Positions 27,417 to 35,903 of a stretch of DNA of 64,000 nucleotides are shown here, in pieces. The stretch covers positions 62,001-126,000 of the forward strand of contig NZ_AP025028.1 in the NCBI RefSeq assembly GCF_003114835.2, in the 5' to 3' direction. Position numbers and translations under genes: made by a program. Position 1 is the first letter of the stretch. Each line of letters opens with the position of its first letter. The notes below the pieces were generated by a model that was not told the DNA's origin, made no database searches, and worked only from the letters and a program-made list of their open reading frames with translations. Origin of the DNA: Leptospira kobayashii (GTDB taxonomy: Bacteria > Spirochaetota > Leptospiria > Leptospirales > Leptospiraceae).

Positions 27417-29027
27417 ATGAATCCATTTAAACCTACAGATAGAATTTGGCAAAATCCCGGCTCTTTTCCCTCAGGCGAAGTTCTCAGGGAATTGGAAAAT
27501 TTACTTCGTTCCAATCCGGATTTTTGGCTTAAATTCACTGTCGACGGAAGGATCGTCGATTACAAACCTTCCCGATATTTGTCGATCAGTAAAGATCCGA
27601 AGGATTTTCTCGGTAAATATCTGTCAGACGGCTTGCCGGGGTATCTTATCGCAATTGCAACTGAGGCGATTGAATATTTAAGCGAAAGGAGAAACCAGGT
27701 TTTTTGGAAAGAATATGAATATACCATTGATGGTGATATTCGTTATGCGGAAGTCAGATTTGTTGTGCTCTATGACGGACATATCATGTCAACTCATCGT
27801 GATATAACGGAAAGAAAACGATTGGAAGCTGCATTTTTAGAAAGTGAGTCCCGCTTTTTATCTATGGTGCAGAATGCGGCGGATTCCATTTTGATCATCA
27901 GCTCCGAAGGTTTGATCCAATTTTTCAACCAAGCCGCAGAGCGGATTTTCGGATATACCCAAGAAGAAGTATTGGGGAAAAATATTGAAATCATCATACC
28001 TTCCGGTTCGGAAGGAAAAGATAGTTTGTACAATTACATGGAACGAAGTCCGAGTTCTTCGATAGGAATCGGAAGTGAGCTGGTCGCAGTTCGAAAGTCA
28101 GGCGAAAAATTTCCTTGTGAACTTTCCATCGGCGAATTCAAAACCAAACACGGTCATATGTTTACTGGCATCATCAGAGATATCAGTCATCGCAAAATGC
28201 AGGAAGCCGAATTGTACCAATATCGCAATCACTTGGAAGATCTTGTAGAAGAACAAACCATGGCATTGAAAATTGCGAAGGAAGTGGCCGAAGAAGCGTC
28301 TTATGCCAAATCTCTTTTTTTGGCGAATATTTCCCATGAATTGAAAACACCGATTCACGCTATTTTGAGCTACGCTGAATTAGGTGAAGAAAAAAGCGGA
28401 TTGTCCAGTCCTGAAAAACTGAAAGAGTATTTTCAGATCATTGATTCTTCCGGAAAAAGGCTGCTTGGTTTGCTTGAAAATCTTTTGGATATTGCCAAAC
28501 TGGAAGCGGGAAAAATGAGGTATATTTTTGAGAGACATTCTTTAAAAGATACCATCAAACACGTGATCAGTGAAATGAAGGCAATTTTGGAGAAACGATC
28601 CATCCAAATTATCTTTGATCAATCCGGTGAAAGATGGGAGGCTGAGTTTGATTATGAAAGAATTCAGCAAGTATTGCGAAATATCTTTGCAAATGCGTTA
28701 AAATTCATACCAGATAAGACAAATATCGAGATAACCAAGATAGAAAGGGAATTTATTCCTAAAATGACTAAGAATTATGTTCGAGGTATCGGTTTACAAA
28801 TAAGGGACTATGGCCCGGGAATACCTCCGGAAGATTTAGATAAGATTTTTGAGAAGTTCATTCAGTCTAAACAGGTCAAGGCAGGTACAAAGGGTACGGG
28901 TCTCGGGCTTTCGATTTCAAGAGAGATTTTGAATGATCACGACGGTTTGCTTTATGCTGAAAACCATTCGGAAGGTGGTGCCGTGTTCAGTCTGCTATTA
29001 CCGCAAAACAGGAGGGATTTGAAATGA
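27417..29027 (+). CDS. PAS-PAS histidine kinase
   Basis: A 536-residue kinase using the ATG at 27417; an ATG at 27312 would make it overlap the divergent pyrD start and add 35 poorly conserved residues. One PAS-like module (YKPSRYLSISKDPKDFLG) is followed by a clear second PAS (FFNQAAERIFGYTQEEVLGKN) and a PAC (FTGIIRDISHRK). After a coiled-coil linker, the HisKA helix has FLANISHELKTPIHAIL, and the HATPase domain has NIFANALKF, RDYGPGIP and GTGLGLSIS. It overlaps the next gene by 4 nt, forming a kinase/receiver pair. No membrane segment is seen. Confidence 0.9.
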   Translation: MNPFKPTDRIWQNPGSFPSGEVLRELENLLRSNPDFWLKFTVDGRIVDYKPSRYLSISKDPKDFLGKYLSDGLPGYLIAIATEAIEYLSERRNQVFWKEYEYTIDGDIRYAEVRFVVLYDGHIMSTHRDITERKRLEAAFLESESRFLSMVQNAADSILIISSEGLIQFFNQAAERIFGYTQEEVLGKNIEIIIPSGSEGKDSLYNYMERSPSSSIGIGSELVAVRKSGEKFPCELSIGEFKTKHGHMFTGIIRDISHRKMQEAELYQYRNHLEDLVEEQTMALKIAKEVAEEASYAKSLFLANISHELKTPIHAILSYAELGEEKSGLSSPEKLKEYFQIIDSSGKRLLGLLENLLDIAKLEAGKMRYIFERHSLKDTIKHVISEMKAILEKRSIQIIFDQSGERWEAEFDYERIQQVLRNIFANALKFIPDKTNIEITKIEREFIPKMTKNYVRGIGLQIRDYGPGIPPEDLDKIFEKFIQSKQVKAGTKGTGLGLSISREILNDHDGLLYAENHSEGGAVFSLLLPQNRRDLK

Positions 29028-29956
29028 CGATGACATTGCTCGCAGTTGATGATGAATCGATCAATTTGATGATCATCGAAGAATCTCTTTCTGAAAAAGG
29101 ATTTATGATTGTAAAGGCGAAAGACGGAGAGGAAGCATTAGCAATTTTAAATTCGGATGAATATTCCTTTTTTGCCATCATCTTGGATCGATTGATGCCC
29201 AATATGGATGGGATCGAACTTCTAAAAAAAATCAAACGATCCGAAAAGTGGAGAGATATACCTGTTATATTTCAAACTGCGATGAGCGGAATTTCAGATA
29301 TGACGGAAGGTTTGGATTCAGGTGCATTTTATTATCTGACAAAGCCGTATTCCAGAGCTGTACTCGTTACCATCGTTCATACTGCGGTGGAACATTATGT
29401 AAAACTATTGCGTGCAAAGGAAGATTTGCACAAAGGAATGGGTGCCTTACGCCATCTTGTGAACGGAGAATTTAGAATCCGCACAATCAAAGAATCGCAT
29501 GAGCTTGCACCAATCCTGGCAAATGCATGCCCTGATCCGGAAAGAGTACTTACCGGAATTATGGAGATTCTCAATAATGCGATCGAACACGGTAATCTTG
29601 GGATTACATACCAGGAAAAAACGGATTTACATAACAACGATAAGCTTATGGAAGAAATCCTTCGCCGTCTGGAAGCACCGGAATATAAGGACAAATATGT
29701 TGAAATTTATTTCCAAAAGTTGGAAGACAAAATCATTATAATCATAAAGGATCAGGGAAAGGGATTTGATTGGCAGAGGTATCTTTCTTTGCAGGCAATG
29801 ACTAGAAATGCCTTCAAAACCCACGGGCGTGGAATTTTTATGGCCAAAAGGCTTTCGTTCGATGATTTGACTTACTTTGACGGCGGTTCAAAGGCTCAAA
29901 TTACCATACTACTCAATCAAAATTCCAGTAAATTACTGACTGATTTTCAAGAATAA
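29024..29956 (+). CDS. response regulator with C-terminal HATPase_c_2 (serine-kinase-like) domain
   Basis: A 310-residue protein. The N-terminal receiver has DDES near residue 7, the phosphoacceptor Asp in FAIILDRLMPNMDGIE near 55 and the Lys in YLTKPY near 108. The C-terminal region carries GHKL motifs of the RsbW/SpoIIAB type: EILNNAIEHGNLGI near 185, IKDQGKGFDW near 241 and HGRGIFMAKRLSF near 268. Such fusions turn a phosphorelay into control of a partner-switch involving STAS antagonists. The only STAS protein in this window is at 4197-4589; a link is speculation. Confidence 0.88.
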   Translation: MTMTLLAVDDESINLMIIEESLSEKGFMIVKAKDGEEALAILNSDEYSFFAIILDRLMPNMDGIELLKKIKRSEKWRDIPVIFQTAMSGISDMTEGLDSGAFYYLTKPYSRAVLVTIVHTAVEHYVKLLRAKEDLHKGMGALRHLVNGEFRIRTIKESHELAPILANACPDPERVLTGIMEILNNAIEHGNLGITYQEKTDLHNNDKLMEEILRRLEAPEYKDKYVEIYFQKLEDKIIIIIKDQGKGFDWQRYLSLQAMTRNAFKTHGRGIFMAKRLSFDDLTYFDGGSKAQITILLNQNSSKLLTDFQE

Positions 29957-29963
29957 GATAATG

Positions 29964-29984
29964 ATTTCATCTAACGGATGAAAT
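29964..29984 (+). terminator. hairpin after the kinase/receiver pair
   Basis: Perfect 8-bp arms ATTTCATC and GATGAAAT around a 5-nt loop, 8 nt after the stop codon. No T-run follows, so it may be a weak terminator or mRNA-stabilising hairpin. Confidence 0.35.
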
Positions 29985-30037
29985 GTTAGGTAAACAAATT
30001 TGCTTTCCAAAATTTACGTTCAAATTTTTCTTTTCCT

Positions 30038-31207
30038 ATGAGAAAACGCATCTTTCGGCGATTATTCATCTATATTATCTTACCATTTATTTATTTGGGT
30101 TTGATCGAAGGGGTCTTAAGCTTATTCGATCCTGAAGCGGTTTTTGTAAAAAGTTTCGATGATTCCCTTCTGTTTTCCCTTTATCCCGGTAAAACGGGTA
30201 GAGTTGTTTCGGAAGAATACAACGTAGAAGTAGCGACGAATGAAAATGGAGGTAGGCAGATCTTATCTCCGGAAAATAAATACTCCACTTTATTATTGGG
30301 AGATTCTTTTGCAGAAGGCTGGGGAGTAAAACAAGAAGAAGTTTTTTCCGAAGTAGCGAACCAGGTTTTGTCCAAGGAAAATAAAATTAGAAATCTAGGA
30401 GTTCACGGCTCCTGTCCCGCCTTATTTGAAATTCATTTGAGGAGCTATGTTCCTAAATTTCAACCAAGGGAAGTTTGGATCCAAATTTTTGACAATGACT
30501 TGGATGATAATGAAAAGTTGGAAGTTTTCATGGAAGAAACCAACGGTATATGGAAAGCTAAAAAACCTTTGGCTGCAAAGTTTCTATCCACTCCGGTTTA
30601 CAACTTCGTAAAAGAATCTTCCTTGTTTCGTTTATTGAAAAGGTTATGGAAAACTGGTCGCGGACAAGTGGAACCTTTGTTATATTATAAACCGGGAAGG
30701 GAACCGGATCGTAAAATTCTGGGTCATGCCGAATCATTGGAAAAATTCGGAAGATTAAAACCGATCGGAGATGAAATTGAATCAAAATATAACGGTCAAT
30801 TTTCCTTTTACAAACGTGCGAATGATCCGATTTGGCAGAAAAGATTGGAGAAACAGAAAGAACACCTAGCAAATATTAACGAATATTTGAAGACAAATCA
30901 TATTAAACTCAATTTGATTTACATTCCTGCTAAGGAATTTTTTGCGGAAAAGGGAATTCTCGGGAATATAAATAACAGAAATCTAAAACAATATGAATTG
31001 CAAAATCCTCATTTCAATCTGCTGAAAGGTTTTTGTGAAAAGAATCAATTGAAATGTTTATATACTACCGAATTGTTTTGGGATAAAAATCCTGAGTCCT
31101 TGTATTTCCCATTTGATGCTCATTGGAATGCGGAAGGACATAGATGGTTTGGGCAGATTCTCGGAGAAGAAATCCAAAAATCCGCCGGCAAACCAAAATC
31201 TATCTAA
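30038..31207 (+). CDS. membrane-anchored SGNH/GDSL-fold protein (possible O-acyl esterase/transferase)
   Basis: A 389-residue protein. An N-terminal basic and hydrophobic segment (RRLFIYIILPFIYLGLIEGVL) anchors it. The SGNH block I is LLLGDSFAEGWGV near residue 87 with the Ser nucleophile. The C-terminal catalytic Asp and His lie in FPFDAHWNAEGHRWFG near 361. The DxHWNxxGH form is shared with AlgJ/AlgX and DHHW proteins that handle acylation of surface glycans. It converges on the carbamoyltransferase-SxtJ-DUF5989 operon and overlaps DUF5989 by 4 nt. A joint role in decorating an envelope glycan is inferred. Confidence 0.75.
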   Translation: MRKRIFRRLFIYIILPFIYLGLIEGVLSLFDPEAVFVKSFDDSLLFSLYPGKTGRVVSEEYNVEVATNENGGRQILSPENKYSTLLLGDSFAEGWGVKQEEVFSEVANQVLSKENKIRNLGVHGSCPALFEIHLRSYVPKFQPREVWIQIFDNDLDDNEKLEVFMEETNGIWKAKKPLAAKFLSTPVYNFVKESSLFRLLKRLWKTGRGQVEPLLYYKPGREPDRKILGHAESLEKFGRLKPIGDEIESKYNGQFSFYKRANDPIWQKRLEKQKEHLANINEYLKTNHIKLNLIYIPAKEFFAEKGILGNINNRNLKQYELQNPHFNLLKGFCEKNQLKCLYTTELFWDKNPESLYFPFDAHWNAEGHRWFGQILGEEIQKSAGKPKSI

Positions 31208-31356
31208 AACAAGGTATAGATAAAAGGAGCGATCGCAGATCCTTGCGTTAATACTAACAAAGCACCCAGTAATAATAAAATAATGATTATGGGTGCTAAC
31301 CAAAATTTTTTTCTAATCCTTAGAAAATCCCAGAGGTCTTTTAATAATTCTAACAT
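31204..31356 (-). CDS. DUF5989-family small membrane protein, 50 aa
   Basis: A 50-residue protein that begins LELLKDLWDFLRIRKKFWL and continues with one strongly hydrophobic segment (APIIIILLLLGALLVL), ending GSAIAPFIYTLF. The short amphipathic start, RKKFWL and the single helix are the hallmark of DUF5989 proteins, which sit beside SxtJ proteins and NodU/CmcH-type carbamoyltransferases. It starts 11 bp downstream of the sxtJ-like stop and converges on the SGNH gene with a 4-nt overlap. Its size makes it easy to miss. Function is unknown; a membrane adaptor for SxtJ is inferred. Confidence 0.82.
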   Translation of the reverse strand: MLELLKDLWDFLRIRKKFWLAPIIIILLLLGALLVLTQGSAIAPFIYTLF

Positions 31357-31366
31357 TTATTATCCT

Positions 31367-31774
31367 TTAAAATGGTCTTTCCATATGATCGGTCGTTCTT
31401 TCCGGAGGAATGATCCGATAACTGGTTGCATCAGCATCTAATTTTCTTTTTAACGCATCAGTACCGAATAGCCTTTTTATGAGACCGATCGGAGTGAATA
31501 GTAAGAAAAAGATAACCGACAATATGATGCGAGTATTGATCCAACCTAAAACTTCTCCGATCAACATCCAGAGACGGTAAGGCCAGTATAGAATTTTGGG
31601 AAGAACTGTGCCGAGAAAAATAAGTACTAAGCCTATTCCCACCAAATACTGGTTCCAAGACCCGCGATTCAAATAAGGGATGGCAAGACCGAATACCAAT
31701 GCTAAGACTCCTCCGACTATATAAGCAAACTTTCGTAAGTCGGAAGATGTAGGTTCAATTTTTTTTGAGGACAT
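31367..31774 (-). CDS. SxtJ-family membrane protein
   Basis: A 135-residue protein with three hydrophobic segments: AYIVGGVLALVFGLAIPYL near residue 14, YLVGIGLVLIFLGTVL near 40 and INTRIILSVIFFLLFTPIGLI near 80. The C-terminal cytosolic tail has RLFGTDALKRKLD and SYRIIPPERT, which is typical of SxtJ proteins named after the saxitoxin cluster. SxtJ has no proven biochemical activity and almost always accompanies a carbamoyltransferase, as here (6 bp from its stop). Confidence 0.82.
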   Translation of the reverse strand: MSSKKIEPTSSDLRKFAYIVGGVLALVFGLAIPYLNRGSWNQYLVGIGLVLIFLGTVLPKILYWPYRLWMLIGEVLGWINTRIILSVIFFLLFTPIGLIKRLFGTDALKRKLDADATSYRIIPPERTTDHMERPF

Positions 31775-31780
31775 ATTTAT

Positions 31781-33622
31781 TTAATCCAATTCAAACTCTT
31801 GTTTCCAAGAATCGTCTTTTTCGATAATAGGTTGGTCTTTTTTATCCAGAACAAAGTTTTCCACAACAAGATAGTCCATCTCTGTTCGCATAAAGCAGCG
31901 ATATGCGTCTTCCGGTGTGGAAACGATCGGTTCTCCGCGCACATTGAAGGAAGTATTTACTAATACCGGACAGCCGGTGAGTTTATCAAATTCTTTCAGG
32001 AGTTTGTAAAACTTTTGATTGGTTTCGGGATGAACTGTTTGAATTCGTGCAGAGTAATCGACATGAGTGATCGCCGGCAATGAAGATCTAGGTACATTTA
32101 ATTTTTCGATTCCGAATAATTTTTCCTGATCGGGAGTCATTTTGATACGATGTTTTTCCAGAACGTCGGCAACGATCAACATATAAGGGCTTTTGCTTTT
32201 GATATCAAAATACTCGGATACTTTTTCGGCAAGCACCGCAGGAGCAAACGGTCTGAAGCTTTCCCTGTATTTGATTTTTAAGTTCATCACGGATTGCATT
32301 TTTTGATTGCGAGGGTCTCCGATGATGGACCTTCCCCCCAAGGCGCGTGGCCCGAATTCCATTCTTCCTTGGAAGTAACCGATTACATTTCCTTCTTCCA
32401 GAATCTTCGCGAGTCTTTCTTCGATTTTCCCATCGTCCAATTGGGTGTATTTTGCACCTAATTTATCTAAGGTGGTCTTGACGGTTTCATTGGAATATTT
32501 CGGACCAAGATAAGATCCCTTCATCGAATCGAGAGGCATTACTTTTCTAGGATGACCCTTGTATTCATAATGAGCTGATAACGCCGCGCCTAAGGCCCCA
32601 CCGGCATCTCCCGAAGCCGGTTGCACGAATACTTCATCGAAAATTCCTGCTTTTAAAATTTTGCCGTTGGCGACACAGTTGAGTGCAACCCCACCTGATA
32701 AGCATAAGTTGGTAATGCCTGTTTCTTTTCTTGCGGAACGGGCCAATCGTAACATCACTTCTTCCGTGACTTCTTGAACGGAACGTGCAAGATCCATTTC
32801 TTTTTGTGTTAGAGTGGATTCGCTTTTACGAGGAGGGCCACCGAAGAGTTCGTGAAATTTACCATTTGTCATGGTAAGACCGGCGGCATAATTGAAATAA
32901 TCCATATTCAAACGGAAAGTTCCGTCTTCTTTTAAATCGATTAGGTACTTGTAAATGAGATCGGTATACTTTGGTTCTCCGTAAGGAGCAAGTCCCATGA
33001 CTTTGTATTCTCCCGAATTTACCTTAAAACCGGTGTAATATGTAAAAGCGGAATACAATAGTCCGATCGAGTGGGGAAAATCAATTTCCCATAACGGTTT
33101 GAGAGTGTTTCCATCTCCGATCCATGCGGAAGTAGTCGCCCATTCGCCGACTCCATCCAAACAAAGTACGATTGATTTTTCGAAAGGACTGACAAAAAAA
33201 GTGGAGGCTGCGTGCGCCTGGTGATGTTCGGTAAACAAAAGTTTTGGGGAAGACTTTGTCGGGGAAAGGTTTGCAAATTCTTTTTTGAGAGTGCTTTTTA
33301 AAAACAACTTTTCTTTTAACCAAACGGGCATTGCAGAAAAGAAAGAAATCAAACCGCGGGGAGCATAGGCTAAATAGGTTTCCAGTAACCGTTCGAATTT
33401 TACAAGAGGTTTGTCGTAGAAAACTACGTTTGCAAGTTGATCCACATTGATCCCGGCTTCTTCCAAACAATATTGAATTGCATTTTTAGGGAAATTGGAA
33501 TCGTGTTTTTTTCTTGTGAATCGTTCCTCCTGGGCTGCGGCAAGGATCTCTCCGTTTTTTAATAAGCACGCCGCACTATCGTGATAGTAAGCGGAAATTC
33601 CAAGAATGTACTCGTCTGACAT
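31781..33622 (-). CDS. NodU/CmcH-type carbamoyltransferase
   Basis: A 613-residue enzyme from the ATG at 33622, where the sequence reads SDEYILGISAYYHDSAACLL; an ATG 39 nt upstream is less likely. The N-terminal Kae1-like domain contains the HDSAA start, FTEHHQAHAAS near 126 and metal-binding residues. The C-terminal YrdC-like part contains YFQGRMEFGPRALGGRSI, YRESFRPFAPA and LVNTSFNVRGEPI. The family uses carbamoyl phosphate and ATP to carbamoylate hydroxyl groups of sugars or natural products. With SxtJ and DUF5989 it forms a three-gene operon; the acceptor is unknown. No polyketide or antibiotic genes are close, so an envelope glycan acceptor is inferred. Confidence 0.92.
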   Translation of the reverse strand: MSDEYILGISAYYHDSAACLLKNGEILAAAQEERFTRKKHDSNFPKNAIQYCLEEAGINVDQLANVVFYDKPLVKFERLLETYLAYAPRGLISFFSAMPVWLKEKLFLKSTLKKEFANLSPTKSSPKLLFTEHHQAHAASTFFVSPFEKSIVLCLDGVGEWATTSAWIGDGNTLKPLWEIDFPHSIGLLYSAFTYYTGFKVNSGEYKVMGLAPYGEPKYTDLIYKYLIDLKEDGTFRLNMDYFNYAAGLTMTNGKFHELFGGPPRKSESTLTQKEMDLARSVQEVTEEVMLRLARSARKETGITNLCLSGGVALNCVANGKILKAGIFDEVFVQPASGDAGGALGAALSAHYEYKGHPRKVMPLDSMKGSYLGPKYSNETVKTTLDKLGAKYTQLDDGKIEERLAKILEEGNVIGYFQGRMEFGPRALGGRSIIGDPRNQKMQSVMNLKIKYRESFRPFAPAVLAEKVSEYFDIKSKSPYMLIVADVLEKHRIKMTPDQEKLFGIEKLNVPRSSLPAITHVDYSARIQTVHPETNQKFYKLLKEFDKLTGCPVLVNTSFNVRGEPIVSTPEDAYRCFMRTEMDYLVVENFVLDKKDQPIIEKDDSWKQEFELD

Positions 33623-33760
33623 GATTCTTTGAAGGGTTGGTTGGGCAAAGGTCTTTGTCAATTATCTTATGCCTTCGGTTATTTAGTTTTCTAAAAGTTT
33701 GAGATTGAATTTATAAATAAATTTCTGAAATTCTGTTGGGAATTATGAAAAACTTTTTCT

Positions 33761-35200
33761 CTATTTTTCTATCACCCAATTTTTTTCCAATGGTTGGGAA
33801 CCGAATATAATTTGATCGGGAGTTTTGATTTTCAAAGGCTCCCACTCATAATAAACAGATGTCCAGTCTTTGGTAACAATTGTGAAATGCAAATGGGGGC
33901 CGTAGGACATTCCTGAATTTCCCACCTCGGCAATTTTCTCTCCTCGTTTCACACGTTGACCTTTTTTTACTTTGATGCTTCCGTTTTTAATATGGGCATA
34001 ATGGGAGATAAGTCCGTTATCATGAAGGATTTGAAGGTCATTTCCCGGAGCGAAAGAAATTTTTCCGGGAACCGGATTGTCCGGAAATCCGTTCTTTGTA
34101 GCTAAAATCACTCCTTCGTCCACTGCATAAATGGATTCTCCAAAAGTGTAATAGTCCGAATTTTTACTGCCTTGGGTATTCGGTCTGAGGGTGGAATGGT
34201 TTTCATCTACGTGAAGAAAGTCGTAGCTGTATTTTTCAAATCCACTATGAGTTCCTCCTCCGTCGAATGCGGCGGCCACAATGATTTTTCCATTTAATGG
34301 TAGTTTTGCGCCTATGAAACTAGGTCGGTTTGGATTTTGTTTTTCAAATAATTCCATTCCTTCTCTTAGAAACAGATTGCTTTCTTTTTGAGTGGAATCG
34401 GCGAGAGTAGGATCGGATCTTCTTTGTTTCATATTGAGTTTGTTTAAAACGGAACCGCAAAGAATTTTCAGTTCAATATCATCGGGGTATTTTACGATTT
34501 TGTTTTTTAAAAAATCAATTAAGGGACCGAAATCTTCCGTTGTGTCCACAATCGAATTCCAGGTTTTTAAAAAACCGACTCCTTGTTTTGCGGGAAGCTC
34601 GGAATAATTTTTGATTGTAGGAAAAATTTTCGAGATCTTTCCATCCTCCTTGTTTTTGATCCATGATTCAACTAATAGTTGATAGCTGTATCCCAAATTG
34701 GGAATCGTATATTCGTTTGACGGATTGAGCTTTGCGGCTTTTTCAAAATAAGGAATCGCTTTTTCGGGATTTAATTTTTGCCAGGAGTAAGCAAGAATCA
34801 AATTTGCCCATTCGTTATCAGGCAGTAAAAGAACCGCCTTGTTTGCAAGTTCGATCGCTTGTTTAGGATTTTCTTTTTTTAATTCCTCATCTGCAGGTTC
34901 CAAATAAGAATAAGCCAATTGTTCTTTCAGGGATGCATCGGCAGGCCATTGGACAAGTGCTTTTCTGATTCTTTTCGAACTTTCTTCGGGATTGCCGGAG
35001 TTTCTCCATACCCAAGCCTCTGTTATGCGAAAATCACGTTCAGTCGGGTATTCCGAAATCGCGTCAGCAACCGGTGTTTTCGCACCTTCCCAATCTTCCG
35101 CTTTGGTTTTTTTCTCAATTTTTGACCAATGTTCGGAAATACTTTCTGCATAACCATTGCTTGTGATTAGAAAGAAAAAAAACAACGATCTAAATAGCAT
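33761..35200 (-). CDS. exported TPR-repeat M23 peptidase
   Basis: A 479-residue protein with a signal peptide (FRSLFFFFLITSNGYA). TPR-like helices span about residues 20-200 (for example PTERDFRITEAWVWRNSGNP and NEWANLILAYSWQKLNPEKA). The C-terminal M23 LytM-type domain begins near 310 with GGGTHSGFEKYSYDF (HxxxxxxxD) and contains HYAHIKNGSIKVKKGQRV and the zinc-binding HLH of YGPHLHFTI near 438. M23 enzymes cut peptidoglycan cross-links or activate amidases. All zinc ligands appear present, so it is likely active in the periplasm. Confidence 0.88.
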   Translation of the reverse strand: MLFRSLFFFFLITSNGYAESISEHWSKIEKKTKAEDWEGAKTPVADAISEYPTERDFRITEAWVWRNSGNPEESSKRIRKALVQWPADASLKEQLAYSYLEPADEELKKENPKQAIELANKAVLLLPDNEWANLILAYSWQKLNPEKAIPYFEKAAKLNPSNEYTIPNLGYSYQLLVESWIKNKEDGKISKIFPTIKNYSELPAKQGVGFLKTWNSIVDTTEDFGPLIDFLKNKIVKYPDDIELKILCGSVLNKLNMKQRRSDPTLADSTQKESNLFLREGMELFEKQNPNRPSFIGAKLPLNGKIIVAAAFDGGGTHSGFEKYSYDFLHVDENHSTLRPNTQGSKNSDYYTFGESIYAVDEGVILATKNGFPDNPVPGKISFAPGNDLQILHDNGLISHYAHIKNGSIKVKKGQRVKRGEKIAEVGNSGMSYGPHLHFTIVTKDWTSVYYEWEPLKIKTPDQIIFGSQPLEKNWVIEK

Positions 35201-35296
35201 AGACCTTTTGTATAGGAATGAATCGAATTAAAGAACTCTTATTTTGTCGGGAAAGAAATAAATTTCTCAGAAAACGAAGTGATTTTGTTAGGTGGT

Positions 35297-35570
35297 AATC
35301 GAAAGATATACCATCCCCGCCCTAATGAGACTGGGTGGGGTTAACCACCCGCCACCCAATGGCTTCCTTTACCACGGCGATCCATTTTTGAAAAACATAA
35401 TTCCTCATTCGGAAAATATTTTTAAAATAAGTTCGTCTTTTTGCCCGGATGGATTCGTATTTTTTCCTCAATGGACTTGTTGGTTACTCGTATCGATTTT
35501 TAAACTGGAACGAATCCCCGCCCCGGATCGACCGAGCGCCCTCGTCGAGGAAGAGCCGGAAAAGGCGCCA
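35297..35570. repeat. 274-bp intergenic repeat element, copy 1
   Basis: The first 80 bp match copy 2 (53307-53583) at 77 positions, and the last 50 bp are nearly the same; the A+T-rich middle has diverged. The left end holds CCCCGCCC, then GGGTGG-GGTTAA-CCACCC dyads. The right end has GGATCGACCGAGCGCCCTCG and closes with GGCGCCA, with GCGCC/GGCGC arms. Short open frames in it are not conserved in length between copies, so it is treated as non-coding. Confidence 0.85.
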
Positions 35571-35901
35571 AACTATTAGTTGAGTATTCCGCTAAAACAG
35601 CCGTTGTTGGGGCTTGCTACTGCATTTTACATTTGCGGTCGTTTGACTCCCCCGTTGGGAATCTACTTTGCTGCGAATCCTGTCTTGTTGTATGGACAAT
35701 TATTTCTTGGAGACGAAGTTTCGATTGTCGGAACCCGAATCTGTGTCAATCAAGATGGCTCTTTAATCCTCATTTAGATCCCAATGGCAACTACAAAAGA
35801 GATAACATCTCTCAATTCTGTGTTCATGTGAACTCAACTTCCAGGGATCGCTTAATAAAATCTTCGAAAGCCCAGATGACAGATCAGAACAGCGGCTGGG
35901 C
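35571..35901. other. intergenic stretch without a convincing gene
   Basis: About 330 bp between repeat copy 1 and the hydrolase stop. A 65-codon frame (35580-35777, plus strand) reads LGLATAFYICGRLTPPL then LFLGDEVSIVGTRICV but has no ribosome-binding site and no recognised relative; it could be a decayed fragment. The stretch includes one copy of the 18-bp direct repeat and the hydrolase terminator-like hairpin. Confidence 0.5.
35635..35652 (+). repeat. 18-bp direct repeat, left copy
   Basis: GCGGTCGTTTGACTCCCC, identical to 37720-37737. The pair brackets the higher-G+C hydrolase/TetR genes and could be the footprint of an insertion, or a dispersed leptospiral motif. Confidence 0.7.
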
Positions 35902-35903
35902 TT
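35868..35903 (-). terminator. terminator-like inverted repeat after the hydrolase gene
   Basis: Arms AAGCCCAG (35868-35875) and CTGGGCTT (35896-35903), perfect over 8 bp with a 20-nt loop. They overlap the stop codon of the minus-strand hydrolase. Only a short T-run follows on that strand. Confidence 0.4.

Noticed and set aside
31458..31658. Alternative frame within the SxtJ gene
   Set aside because: The SxtJ frame has clear membrane helices and the family C-terminal motif; the other frame has neither.
35292..35579. A 95-codon frame over repeat copy 1 as a real gene
   Set aside because: The matching frame in copy 2 keeps the first 26 or so residues but ends much earlier and differs in the middle, so the conservation follows DNA ends and hairpins and not a protein.
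35635..35660. The 18-bp direct repeat as a tRNA or tmRNA 3'-end remnant
   Set aside because: TTTGACTCCCC resembles a T-arm but the complementary 5' arm is missing in both copies, and it does not match the local ssrA end beyond a few bases.
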